Assembly (NCBI GenBank): GCA_027405735.1
Contig: JAPEHQ010000011.1
Span: 1,364,001-1,428,000, forward strand
Origin: Mucor racemosus
Taxonomy: Eukaryota > Mucoromycota > Mucoromycetes > Mucorales > Mucoraceae
Direction: 5' to 3'
DNA: 64,000 nt
The first letter of the stretch is position 1, and each line of letters begins with the position of its first letter. This document shows positions 23,735 through 39,048 of the stretch, in pieces. The position numbers were made by a program, and so were the translations under genes. Below the pieces are notes generated by a model, which did not search any database, was not told where the DNA came from, and saw nothing but the letters and a program-made list of their open reading frames with translations.

Positions 23735-24972
23735 TGTTGGGATGTGAGTTTGTGAGAAGTAAAACGTAGTAAAAGAAGAAGTGGATGTCCTTCTTTTTTA
23801 TTAATAGCATTTATAGGCTCTTTATATACATTTTGATGAGTACTACTAAAATAAGAAGAAGATGGTCCCATCTATACAAATGTAACCATCAATAGACACC
23901 TTTTGCTTCGGTTGCATTTGTAACGGGGGCCTGTGTGTATACATGAACTTCTGGGCCTGAATACCCTGCTCTTCGGTATACTTTAGTAAGATATTGTACC
24001 ACTCTTTCCGTTACTCATACTAATTCCAGGAGCTTTTATCATTACAAAAGGAAAACTTTATATTTTATTGACGCAATCATATGTCTAACAATCGGTATTG
24101 ACACATGTTTGAGACGCTATATAATCCGAATGGCTTCCGAATCATAAAGTTTCGACTATTATCTGCTATATTTTTTTCTACACTTGAGTAAAGAAAAAGT
24201 GAGGAATGGAGTGGCTTTTGGGAATAGGACCTGTCCCATAAATTTATAATAAAACAGAGTTCAGAGTCTGGACTGAAAGGAACACATCTCACTTTATATC
24301 AACATGATGCACGTGGGGCGGGGGGGATGGGGAAGTCAAGGTTTTTGAGATGTGTTGCAATGAACCATATATCCAGGGTTCCACCAAGAAGATTAAGGCT
24401 GAAAAGTTTGCTATCTTGCACCATCTTTAAGATATTTATATTCATAGTTTTTCCTCTGCCAAAGATTATATTTTTACCATCAACTTTGTTCCTATCATCT
24501 CCCCCAATCCCCCTTCACTCACCCTTTCTCTGCATTTGTTTGTGATACAGTGCGCTCATCTGTGTTCTACTCGTATACCCCCCTCACTTTTTCTCTCTAT
24601 AATATCCTCGATTTTATTCTTGTGGCGGTCTGTGCACAATCGATCTTACCAATTTCATTTATAGCGATTTTCTCTTTGCAAATCAAACATCTTTGTACGT
24701 CCAATCAACATTCATTTAGAAATGTATTGATGCTTATCAATATCCACCTCCCCCCATTATTCTTGTAGAGAAGTCTTTAAACTATGAACTTTTAAGGCTT
24801 TATGTACCTGATAAAGAATAACAATCCACACATCAATCATACTATCAAATATCCAGAGTTCGAATTTGATCCAACCTGAACAGTATTTGATATTTCAATT
24901 AAAAAACATTTGGGCTTCATATAGTCAACGTCGCATCTCTATTATTATTTTCGAGGAGGAAATTTACGAATA

Positions 24973-25470
24973 CAGTCGTGATTCGATTTAGTGGACTCAT
25001 AAATAACGGATTTTCGATTTAATGGACAGTTTGAAATCTCCCGTTTTTTTTTTTTAATAATTTTACTGCCTAAATCCACTGAATCGATTCAGTGGATAGT
25101 GGACAATCTCGTTTCTACCAGTCCACTATATTAGTAAAATATAAATACTATTGGATAAAACTGTATTTAGCCGGCAATAGCTTGATCTGGTAGCCATGAA
25201 ATTAGAGAAAATATGGAGAGTAACCAAATCACGTGCCTAATTTACCTCAGTTTTTTATTAAATTTCTTGTTATCCACTGTTCAATTCAGTTGCTCGAATA
25301 TGAAAAGCCTTTATTAAAAATATTATTTAATACTATAAACTAGTAACGCCTTTTTATTCTCATTTTTTGATCCAATATTACGGAAAATGATTTATTCGAT
25401 TTAATGGAAAATTCGATTTAGTGGACATCTTTCTCCCTCCCAACGATTCCACTAAATCGAATCACGACTG
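24973..25470. mobile_element. Non-autonomous Tc1/mariner-pogo-like element (MITE), 498 bp
   Basis: A perfect 23-bp terminal inverted repeat starts CAGTCGTGATTCGATTTAG at 24973-24995 and is repeated in reverse complement at 25448-25470. A TA dinucleotide flanks each end (24971-24972 and 25471-25472), the target duplication expected of the Tc1/mariner/pogo group. Subterminal copies of TCGATTTAATGGA and TCGATTTAGTGGAC recur inside, possibly transposase binding sites. There is no long frame, so it depends on a transposase from elsewhere. Perfect TIRs imply fairly recent activity. Confidence 0.92.
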
Positions 25471-25964
25471 TACATCTCTAGTGTTACAGATGATACTTTC
25501 AATTATCAAACGGTTATTTGCTATATTAGATACATTACTTCAAATATTCGTAAATAAGAAACTAGCCCAAGTACCATTTATTGATGGCCGTACCGCTTTT
25601 CTAACACCATTATGCATATCTCCCAAGTTAAATATCATTCGAATCATGCCCAGACTCTACTTGACGAGCAATTGTAAATAAGAACTTGTTTAGTAATAAT
25701 TACAGGTTCAAAGGAATAAAAATCAGGGGATACATCTTCAATGATGATTCGCAAATGTACAGTAATTTAGTGCACACACTATACTCATTTTTTTAAAAAA
25801 ATGAGAACTTTTGAATTTTGCTTCTTGACGTACATTTGATGTTACTGTTAAAGGCAGTATTATTCCAAGACATCTTGACTATTACAAAGTTTTTGGCAAT
25901 TGAAAACATTTGAATTCGTATAATTTCGAAATAACATTTATTCTTAAATTGATTAATAATACCC

Positions 25965-25987
25965 AAAAAAAAAAAAAAAAAAAAAAA
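25965..25987 (+). repeat. Poly(A) run
   Basis: About 23 consecutive A residues. It could be a retroposition tail on an unrecognised sequence to the left or simple slippage; no target duplication was identified. Confidence 0.6.
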
Positions 25988-27444
25988 TATGTACCGTTAA
26001 AATGATACATATAGAAATACGGGTTCTTTGTGCTGTTGAGGTTTACTTCGTGGCCTACGGTTTGTTTTGTCAATTATATGCTTCATTTTATATAAAGCCT
26101 AACAAACCGGTCAATAAAAAATAATCTCTATTGTCGACTGTTGACCGCGTGATATTAATAAAAAGTTTACGCTTTTTTTTTTTTGGTATTTTTCATGAAC
26201 AACTGTTGAAATTAACGTTAAATTTTAAATTTTTTGAAAAAAGTAAATACAAAACGCTTTACACCACAACTTTGATTATGCATAAAGAAGACGTTTGTTT
26301 GTTAATTTCGATAGTTGTCATTACCGTATATGCTGATTTTGGCTATTTCTAATTTTAAAGGGTTTGCTTAGCCACAAACTCCATTTGGAAAAAACTAAGT
26401 GTTTGATTCCTACGATTTAATCAGTAAATCGATGGGATAATGACATTTTAATTCTGGATATTGTTACAACTGCGGGATATATATTGAAAATTTTAGCCCA
26501 TTTAGATCAATACTCATTGATTACGAGCATTTTTCCAGTGGTGTTATTTTTTTAATAAGCAGAGAAAGAGAGGTTTCAGTACGAAATCTGTTCAAAATCC
26601 TTCAAAGACAGCTGTTAGCTCATGAAATCAAGATATGTTATCCATAAATTTACTGCGCATTAAGGACAACTTCAAAGTTTGAGGTGGAATCATTATTTGA
26701 TTTCATAATTTTTTTTAAAAATATCTGAAACAGTCCGTACAAACTAGATGAAGAAAATAAAAAACTTACATTTCTCCATCCTCACAAGAATTTAGAGAGG
26801 CTGTAATTTTACGTTTCGTTGGACAAACCCTAGATGTACCTACCATTGCAATAGAAGTTCATCTGGATAAATATTCAGCGAGAACTGGTGTGCTTACCGA
26901 CCTTAGTAGGTGTAAATAGCAAGTAATCAACTTATTGTTAAAACTTATCGAATACACAATGACATATGGAAGCTGAAACTTGAAGTGTTTTGAGAGTTTA
27001 TGGACACATAAAATTTTATTTATTTATAGAAAGAATAATAATAAAAACTAATAAATAATATTTATCATGGAGAACATAGGCTTTGTTTTGTCAATATTCA
27101 TTATAGGTCTCACATCCGAGGTCTCAGTCTATAATCGATGTTATGGTAACTTAATGCAGATAATTGATTTACATCATATTTTTAGATAGTAAAACTCTAG
27201 TAGTAATTACAATTAATGTGTATAAATACCAAATGATGTATTGTTAATAAAAATGTAATATTCTGGCAAGATTATTTATATAAGCCCTTTTATTTTGACA
27301 TTTCATACAAGATCGATCCAACCGAAAACTACTCTACATTTTTTGTTTTAGCCAAAAATGTTAGTTTTTTGTCGAGATAATTCAAATAATAGTTCACATA
27401 TGGCTTAAAACCTACTATGATAACTGGGTTCCAAAGTTCATTTA

Positions 27445-28345
27445 AAAAAATGATCGAAAATGATTTAAAAAATAAAATTGCTTGATAGCTCATAAACTGC
27501 AAAGTAAGTTGAGGTAGCTTAATAAATAAAATTTATACAGTTTTAAGTTTTGCATCCATCAAAATAAAATTTAGAAAAATGTTTCTCATTAAATATTGCG
27601 TAAAATACGATGTGATTTTTTGTGGATTTTTGACTATAAACATCGTTTTTTATACGTATTGTTCTTACATAAGTAATGGTAATGATGCAGAAAACAATTA
27701 TCTATCGATTAAAATATTGATGAACCTTCTAGTTACATTTTTCATAGAGAAAACGAGATTTTTATCGATTTTTTTTCAAATTCAGAATTTGGGATGAGGG
27801 TATACAGGGCTAGAATCGAAGGTATCACTTTGTACACATTTTTGAGGATATCTCCACGAAAAATCAATATTTTTTAAAAAACTAAATTAGGTCTGAGAGA
27901 GCTCAATGAGGTTAATGACATGAATGCAGATAAAATATTGCTCAATTTAACAAATATGTTGAAATCTACTACAAAAATACCAAAAAATGAAAAAAAAATA
28001 AAAATGCTCAGAATTTTTTTATACTACAGTATGTTATAAAGCGCTCCAAAACAAGTAAGTTTTATTATTAAAAAGTATTAGTATAGCTTAATTTTTTGTA
28101 GAGATATAAGGTCTCGAAGTTTTCAATTTTAGTAGTGAAAGACGCGTAAAATCTGAAACGTTAGCACTGAAAAAATTAATACCAACTGCAGAAAATAGGA
28201 TATTTTTGGATACTTAATTATAGATTAAAGCTGAGCATCTTAGGTACATTGCTATATATTTTTTTCTTGATGTTATTTAGTGAAAAAAAAAGTTGAGCAG
28301 GGATGAAAAGTGAGATCCAGTTTTTACGGAAAAAGCAATGAATTT
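27445..28345 (+). repeat. Dispersed non-coding repeat, copy 2
   Basis: The partner of 18390-19280 in direct orientation, with collinear similarity across about 0.9 kb and moderate divergence. No coding frame is conserved between the two copies, which argues that the family is non-coding or long dead. Confidence 0.8.
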
Positions 28346-28797
28346 TACCTGTTTTTGAGACTTTCGTGAGATGATATAAAATAAATTTAGGAGCAGGAAG
28401 CATCATATTACTAATGCATATCTTTTTAGCAGTTCCCGAGTTACATGTTAAAGCTGTTCAGTACGGGGCTAACTATGGAGAAGATGACACGATGCTCTAA
28501 ATTTTGAAGGTTAACAACTGCAAAATTAATTATTTCATCTAAATGTTTTTCACCATTAATAGATATACTGGACCGGATAAATAGTTGATATTATTGATTT
28601 TATTCAATAAAAATGTATTAAAATGTTAATTAAATTGTTTATGTTTAGATGTATAATAAAAATGATCATGTTGATATGATGATATAAAGAAGAAAAAGAG
28701 ATTAAAAAATAAGATGGTTGTAGAATAAGATGAAAAATATACTATGAATTATAAATGCTCTATGAGTAAATATGAATATAAATCAAGACACATATAT

Positions 28798-29257
28798 TTA
28801 AGCCATCTTTGCAGCAGCGGCAGCAGCAGCAGCCTTCTTGGCACTCTTATTGTTCATCATTTTGTTGCCCGTGTTTTTTCTGGCAATTCTGACAGTTCCA
28901 GCAACAGCTTCTTCACGCTTGAGGAGTCTACCCAAGAGACCATCGTGGTGATGGTGATCACAGTCAGAATCAAAGTCGGCGTCATCATAGTCATCACCAG
29001 CAGCATTGATATCATAAGCGACATCTAAGAAAATATGAGTATATATAAAATAATGGTAAAGTATAAAGTATTTTACCTTTGACTCTGAGATCGTTGGCGT
29101 TAACAACATTTTGAAGGGCCTCATCAAAGTTGAGGTCACCAGTACCAATATGGTCTCCAGCATCAACATCAACAAGAGGAGAGGCAGGACGAGGGACAGC
29201 AGCAACAGTGGCAACCAAAGCGAAGAGAGCAGAAACGAAGATAGTAGCACGAACCAT
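28798..29257 (-). CDS. Small secreted Asp/His-rich protein, 135 aa
   Basis: Two exons, 29077-29257 and 28798-29024, join across a 52-nt intron. The sum is 408 nt, giving 135 residues. The start ATG at 29257 opens a classical signal peptide (MVRATIFVSALFALVATVAA, cleavage likely before VPRP). An upstream in-frame ATG at 29293 exists but would put polar residues before the signal. After the signal come an Asp-rich segment (DDYDDADFDSDCD), a His cluster (HHHHDG), a dibasic Kex2-like site LLKR-EEAV, a basic segment and an alanine run just before the stop. It has one cysteine in the mature part. The Asp/His patch could bind metal, but this is inference. No family is recognised. Its flanks are long AT-rich intergenic DNA, so it stands alone. 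Confidence 0.8.
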
Positions 29258-29747
29258 TTTTATAGAGTAGAGTAGTAGATTTAAAGTATTCAAAGAATAG
29301 AGTAGAGAAGAGTTGTTATAAGAGAAGTTCTTATTAGATGAGGATAATGAAAAAAAAAATAGAATTGGTCAAAGATGTATCTGTATTTATAGTAAATAAT
29401 CAAGGCATAGATTATACGACATTTCTTTCAATTCATTCATGAATGTTAATTACTTTTTTTTTATTTTTCCAAGCATTCATTTAATCCATTCACCAAGGGA
29501 TGGTTTGATCCCCTTTAAGAATTTGACGTTATAATTATAATGAAAATGTTTATTAGTAAATAACTGGCAATTTTTAAATTTTTTTTCTATCCCTTCATCC
29601 CTTGGGAAATGCAGAAATTAATAATATTTACACCTAATTCACGGTAATATAGTAATAGTAAAAAGAAAAGAAAAAAAAAAGAATATAGAAAATAATGATA
29701 GATAGACGAAGGGGAAAGGGGAGGGGGGGGGGGATTAAGTACACAAG
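29258..29747. other. Secreted-protein promoter and MCM6 3' flank
   Basis: 490 bp of AT-rich DNA. Near 29712-29733 lies a G-rich tract (GGGGAAAGGGG followed by a run of about 12 G) just past the MCM6 stop codon, that is, C-rich in the MCM6 transcript. Confidence 0.5.
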
Positions 29748-32966
<3,219 letters not shown>

Positions 32967-33003
32967 GTTGTATGTCGCTCTTGTACTAAAAAGAAGAATA
33001 GAA

Positions 33004-33070
33004 ACGCGATTTGGATTATCAAAAAATTATCAAAAAGAGAGTTTGGTCACAAAAAAAATTCACAACGCGT
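33004..33070. promoter_or_regulatory. MluI cell-cycle box (MCB) and related word upstream of MCM6
   Basis: ACGCGT at 33065-33070 is the core bound by the MBF transcription factor, which drives G1/S genes including MCMs in yeasts. A related ACGCGA lies at 33004-33009. Both are within 105 bp of the MCM6 start codon (32966). In DNA this AT-rich a CG-containing hexamer is uncommon. The function is inferred from position and known fungal biology. Confidence 0.55.
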
Positions 33071-35005
33071 TTTCTGGCTGTCACATACACAACATTGGTA
33101 CTCTTTCTTGGTTGAATAACAGATCAAAAAAGCAATGGATAGTAATGTGAGTTTGATAATAAACATGTTTAGATGTTAAACTTGAAAAATATTCATGAAT
33201 AATACTCTTTTTCCACAAGTTTTCCCGATAAAATATGAGATTTCTGACAATTTATTTGAGATATCCTTGATTGTTTTCTCGAGATTGCAATACATGATCA
33301 TCAGAAATTAGCAAAACAAAAAATAGTGTACAGTTGCAAACAAGCATGAAAATTATGGGAATGTTACAATGGTGCTATATACCAATTTTGTTCCCCATGA
33401 ATATTCTTCAAAGTCAAGATTTGAGCATTAACTTCAAATTTCATTTACAATTTTTCGAAAGCGTACGCTCCTGATTGTGTGTGTATTAGCGTTTAATGTA
33501 TCATTATTGGTTGACCATATTTTGAATTATGATTGGCTATTAACTGCAGCAAGTCAGATTTAGGTGCGATCCGGACTGTGTACAATTTCGATCGTACATT
33601 TTTCGCTTCAATAGATCATTTTGCTATTGTAGTGCTCAGGGGAAATCATTTATATTACAAAAAAAAAAGATATTGAAATTCAATTTTCTTTTCTTTTTAG
33701 ATAGAAGCAATTTCTACCAACATAATATTATTTGCATCCTTGTTTTAATAGCAATAAGTTCGTTGTAAAAAGACTAAACAAGCTGTGTAAGCGGAGAATG
33801 AATGTTGAAAATGCATCGGCAAAATACAGGCTTTACACTTGAAATTTAGACGTTTTAATATATTTTTGAACGAAACAGAGATAAAAATCTATATAAAACG
33901 AGAATAAAATTTTAGATAAAGTCAATGTCAAATTCATACTAAAATGAATTTGATTTGAGATAAATATGTAGATTCAATCAAGCAATGTATTTCTGGATCA
34001 TCATCATCTTAATTCAAACTCCGAAATTTGGCAATGTTAAAAATTGCAACAGATGGAAACAAACGCTAGCAATTACATCAAATCAGTACATAGTTGTAAG
34101 ATATTTATCATATATCGACTGCTTGGATACCCGGTAAGTACCGGTTGATGTATTAAAAACCTCATATTGTAAAATAGACTTTTTTTTGGGCTTGTGAATC
34201 ATTCCGTCTATTGTGATCTTAGTATAGTTGAACAATGATCATTATTGCTCTATTGTCTCACCATTTAAAAAAATCTCGGCAGGAAACTGTTATCAAATGG
34301 AACTAAAAGCAATGCCAATTTCATTTTGTGCTACCGTTCAATATTTTAAAATAGTTTTACAAGATGATACAACAGTTACAGGGCTTTGATGTTGTACTTT
34401 ATGCAATGTAATCAAATATAATACAATGATCATCTTATTTAAATACATTAAACTGACGTTTATAAATCAAGCCAAACCATGTATTTCGGTTTATAAATTA
34501 AGATACGCTCTTTTCATAATCCCTCATTCGGAGATGTGGCAAATTTAACCTTTTACACACAAACAGAGAGGCATTTCTATGATATAAACCTTAAAACATT
34601 GGCTATTTTTTTATATTTTTTACTCTCTTTTTGTTCTGGATGATTTCCGAGCAGTTTGGCCATATGTACTATAGACCATTTTATATATGTTAACTTATAT
34701 CGGAAACATGGGTTCAAAACAACCAAGAAACAATCATCGAAAAAAAGTGGCAAAACTGATGAAGTGTAACATAACATTAAGACTCCCTTTTTATTGCATG
34801 GCGAATGAAATTGTGTTGAGCAAACCCAAAAAAACCAATCTGGTGCACAAACAAGCACAAACTCAATAAATTAACAACAATCCACCAAAAAATACAACAT
34901 AACACAACAGCTATTTTATTTTTTTTCCTTTTTCCTTCTTCTTTTTCATTTTCTACCCTTTTTCCCTCCTTTCCATTCTTTCCTTTTTTATTATTATAAA
35001 GAGAA
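33071..35005. other. Divergent intergenic region MCM6 / Ssd1-like gene
   Basis: 1.9 kb without a supported gene. CCAAT-type words (ATTGGTTG and GATTGGCT) occur at about 33509-33540. The final 90 bp before the Ssd1-like ATG is a long pyrimidine tract (34915-34990) typical of strong fungal promoters or leaders. Short open frames around 34577-34870 are not convincing. Confidence 0.5.
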
Positions 35006-38000
35006 ATGAATCATGAGACTTTAGAACAACAAACTGCACCTGAAAGTACGAGAGGTTTATTTGATGTGCCAGAGGTAAGAAAATATAAAGACAACATAAT
35101 CAGACATCTAAATTATATCCAGGTTTCCTCGAGAAATTTCTCTGATAAACGCCGTACCTTCCATGGTTTGAGCGCCAATCAATTTGATAGCAGTAATAGA
35201 AATAGACAGCCTGTTTCTATGATGCCTTCACCTCGACACCAAAGATCTCGTTCTACCATAAATTCAGAGATAGTAGTTTCTTCATCGAAGTCTACAAACT
35301 CTTTATTAAACAACAGCAATAACAATAACAACAAGAACAGAAGAAGTTTTGTCGGGCTACATACTTTAAAGGAAGAAATGACAGTAGATTCTTTGCAGGA
35401 TATGATCAATACATTAAAGACTTTACCCCCTATTATTACGCCATCTCCTGCTGCTACAACTAGTAGTAACTCTAATTTAGAGAGACGACCTAGTGATGAA
35501 AATATTTTCTCATCAAGAGAAGCTGCCTTAGCCGAGGCAGAGGCCAAATTGATGGGTACTTTTAATAGACGTGATGATAACAACAATAGTGTCAAAAAGC
35601 GTGCTTCACTTCAACAATTGCCTGTGTTAAATGAAAATGGCGAATCTTTTGTTATGGATCATAATAATTTAAACAAGAGAACTTCCATGAATAGTAAGTC
35701 TTTAAGTTTGTCTTTAAATGGTGGTAATGGCGGTGGAAATGGTGGTAATTCGGATAACAGAAAATCCACAAATCGCCGCTCATCTCGCAACTTTGATGAA
35801 TGGAGAAACAGTATGTATTTAATATCCTGTGCATTTGTTTTTAAAATATCAACATTTTTTATATAACAGGTAATGCTTCTATCAATAGCAATGCAAATGC
35901 TAGTAACAGATCATCATTTTCTCTTGTACCTTTCACACCTACTCGTGTCAATTTCTCTAGAGACGATGCAAATCCTCATCAACGTCGACCTCTTTTCATT
36001 GCTCATTTACCCTTCTCCGCTTTAACACCTTTGTTCAGAGCAAGACAATTGGTACGTGGTATTTTGCGTGTGAACAAAAGAAATCGTAGTGATGCATATG
36101 TTGCTTGTGATGAGTTGGACGGTGGTGATATTTATATTTGCGGTTCTCGCGATCGTAACAGAGCACTCGAAGGTGATGTTGTTGCTATTCGTTTAGTTAA
36201 TGTCGAAAAAGTGATTCGTGAAAAGCAGGAAAAGGAAGATGCTAAATTGGCCAGAAATCATGGTCAAGCCAAGACTCGTTTGCCTGATGAAGAGGATGAA
36301 AATGAAATTATATTTGGTGGTGATGAGGAAATTGATGCAGTAAAACCTAAATATGCAGGTGTCGTTGTTGCTATTTTAGAGAGAGCTCAGAATCAAGTCT
36401 TTTCAGGTACTTTGACATTAATGAGACCTAATAATAAAAGAGCTGCTTTACAACAACAAGAAGAAGAGGAGAGCGGCAAAAAGGAAGTGCCTCGTATTGT
36501 TTGGTTTAAGGCTACTGATAAACGTGTACCTTTGATCGCTATTCCTATCGAGCAAGTACCTCAAGATTTTGTTGACAATAACGAAAGTTACAAGAATCGT
36601 CTCTTTGTGGGGTCCATTAAACGTTGGCCTATTACCTCATTGCATCCTTTCGGTACTTTGGAAAGAGAATTAGGTATTCTTACAGATTTGGGTGTTCAAA
36701 TTAAGGCTATTTTAGCAGATAATAATGTATCTGATGTACCTTTTACTGATGCTGTCATGGAATGTGTACCTCCTAGTCCTTTCCAATTTACACCTCCCCA
36801 AGATGGAACCCGTCGTGATTTGACATTGGATGAACATCGTATGATTACTATCGATCCTACTGGTAGTACAATCTTTGAAGACGGTTTATCTATTGTTCGT
36901 CTCGGCGATGATACATTTGAAGTCGGTGTTCATGTAGCTGATATTTCATACTTTATTAAACCTCACTCACCATTGGATAAAGAAGCTAGAGCAAGAGCTG
37001 TTCGTGTAACTCTTGACCAAAAGGAGGTACCCATGTTACCCACTGAATTATCAGATGTTGCTAATTTCACATTGAATGAACTCAAGTAAGCTTATTTTCC
37101 TATTAGTACAGGAACATTTAAGCTAATTTCTTTTTTAGACCTGCTTTCTCTGTAATTTGGAAACTTAGTTCTGATGGTCTGCTATTAGATACTTGGTTTG
37201 GAAAAACAATTGTCAAGTAAGTCAATACACCATATATAGCATGTTTAACATCTAAAATTAACTATTTATTGGTTATAATTAGATCCAGCGCTCAATTAAC
37301 TTATGAAGATGCTCAAAAAATTGTTGATGGAAATGAGGATAATGACATTGCCAACGATGTTCGTATGTTGTATGATATTGCTCAAAGTCTCTTCCAAACA
37401 AGATATACCAAAGATGCCATGTCTTTATCAAGACAAAATCTTACATTTGATGATCCCAACCAACCTACTCAAGTAACCATTTCAAACTCAAAGCCTGATA
37501 TCGTTAAAATCGTGAAAGAGTTCTTATTTATGGCAAATAAATGTGTTGCTCAAAAGATATCAAGTCAATACCCAGAACAAGCTTTATTACGTCGTCAAGC
37601 ACCACCTAATAGTAGAAAGATTGTAAGTATCACATATCATTGTGCATAAATATAAATGACTAAATAACCTATTGCAATAATTATAGCATGAATTAAAGGA
37701 TTATGCCTTGCGTTATTTAGGTGTTCAATTAAATATATCAAATGCAACTGCAATTCAAGAATCAGTTCAAGAAATTCAAGATGATGAGCTTCGTCAATTA
37801 GTGTCAATTTTGGTCTTGAAGACTATTCAACCACCCAAATACTTTTGTACCGGTACATTTGACATTTTGAAATATTCCCATTTTGCTACAGGTGTTCCTC
37901 TTTTCACTCATTTCACTGCACCTTTGCGTCGATATGCAGATATCGTCGTTCATCGTCAATTGGAATCTGCATTAACTGGTGGTATGTTGTTATTTTAACC

Positions 38001-38805
38001 TCCTTAAAATTTGTTAATTAATTAATCTAATTCCATTTTTATAGATAAACACTTTTACTTGGATCGTGATACAGTCCAAAAACTTGCTCAGCATTGCAAT
38101 GTAAAGAAAGAAGCTAGTTTAGCAGCTCGTGAACAAAGCAAACTCTTGTCGCTTGCTTTATATTTTGTACACAAACAAGATTCACAACAACCTCAAGTGA
38201 ATCATCAAGCTGTTGTTACAGGTACTCAAGTCACTACCACCGTCTATGGTGAAGCTCGTGTCATTGCTGTCATGGAAGATTACTTTGATGTTTCTTTACC
38301 TGAATTCGGCATGGAAAGACGTATTCATTTAGCCAATTTACCCTTATGGCGCCATCAATATGACCCTCATGATCGTGCTTTAACCATGTTTTGGAAGCAA
38401 GGTGTTATTCCTTCAACCGGCTTACAACAACAATGGAGTCTTTCTGATGATGAATACGAGGAAGAGGAATTATTATCTACATACCCTGAACATTCTCAAT
38501 CCAACACCTCTAGTTCTACCAACAGCAGTAATTTAAGTCTGGAAAATAACAAACAATTTGAAGCCATTGCTCTTGCAGCTGCTAAGGCTGGTATTGTTTC
38601 TACCCCTAGCAACGGTGGAAGCAAGAAATCTGCAACAAAGAGAGCATCCATCATTAGTTCTCGTTTGTCTGCTAGTACCGGTTATAGCTCAGAACAATCT
38701 TCTCAAACTATCAAAGCATTGGATAAAATCAGAGTTATGCTTACTATTGAAATGGTCAGAACACCACCTTTGATTCGAGTATTCGCTGCCAATCCTTACG
38801 CTTAA
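35006..38805 (+). CDS. SSD1: Ssd1/Sts5-like RNA-binding protein (RNase II fold, catalytic residues altered)
   Basis: Six exons: 35006-35810, 35870-37085, 37139-37216, 37283-37622, 37687-37981 and 38045-38805. The sum is 3495 nt, giving 1164 residues. Ssd1/Sts5 proteins bind selected mRNAs, are regulated by the NDR kinase Cbk1/Orb6, and control cell-wall protein synthesis and polarity. The first 300 residues are low-complexity, rich in Ser/Asn/Arg. Then come cold-shock domains (LVRGILRVNKRNRSDAYVA; ICGSRDRNRALEGDVVAIRL) and an RNB domain. Where active RNase II enzymes have the pattern IDP..ARDLDDA, this protein reads IDPTGSTIFEDG. Two of the four metal-binding Asp positions are changed, as in Ssd1. 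The C-terminal region has a Ser-rich insert before KIRVMLTIEMVRTPPLIRVFAANPYA. Active Dis3L2-type nucleases are excluded by the altered site. Confidence 0.9.
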
Positions 38806-39048
38806 AAAAATTACCACATTATATTTTGTTATCTCGTTTTTCTTATTTTTTTAATAAATATACATATTCATATCTATCCATACACGTATTCTTTTTATGA
38901 CAATCCGCTTACTTATACGTGTTTGATATCAGTTTTGAAAGAGTATGAGGCATGAATAAATCAGATATCTGCAATAGATTTTGGAATTCACATCTAACTA
39001 CGATTTCTACTAAAAGAACGATTTCTACTAAAAGAACGTCTTTACATA
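38806..39048. other. 3' flank of the Ssd1-like gene
   Basis: It contains a two-copy tandem of ACGATTTCTACTAAAAGA at about 38999-39038, immediately left of the first copy of repeat unit X. Confidence 0.5.

Larger units (their letters stand above)
23735..28797. other. Gene-poor region with MITE and repeat
   Basis: 5 kb without a supported gene. Contents: a pyrimidine-rich stretch at 24480-24600 resembling fungal promoter or leader DNA but with no good frame, the TA-flanked MITE 24973-25470, a 23-base A run at about 25965-25987, and repeat copy 2 at 27445-28345. Confidence 0.55.

Noticed and set aside
24327..24768. Two consecutive 72-codon plus-strand frames
   Set aside because: Low-complexity hydrophobic translation of a pyrimidine-rich tract; composition explains the openness.
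24841..24880. GAGTTCGAATTTGATCC, resembling a tRNA B box
   Set aside because: The T-stem arms do not pair and no acceptor or anticodon arms fit upstream.
34577..34869. Overlapping 93- and 60-codon frames upstream of the Ssd1-like gene
   Set aside because: They are antisense to each other, have no recognisable domain, and lie in the promoter region.
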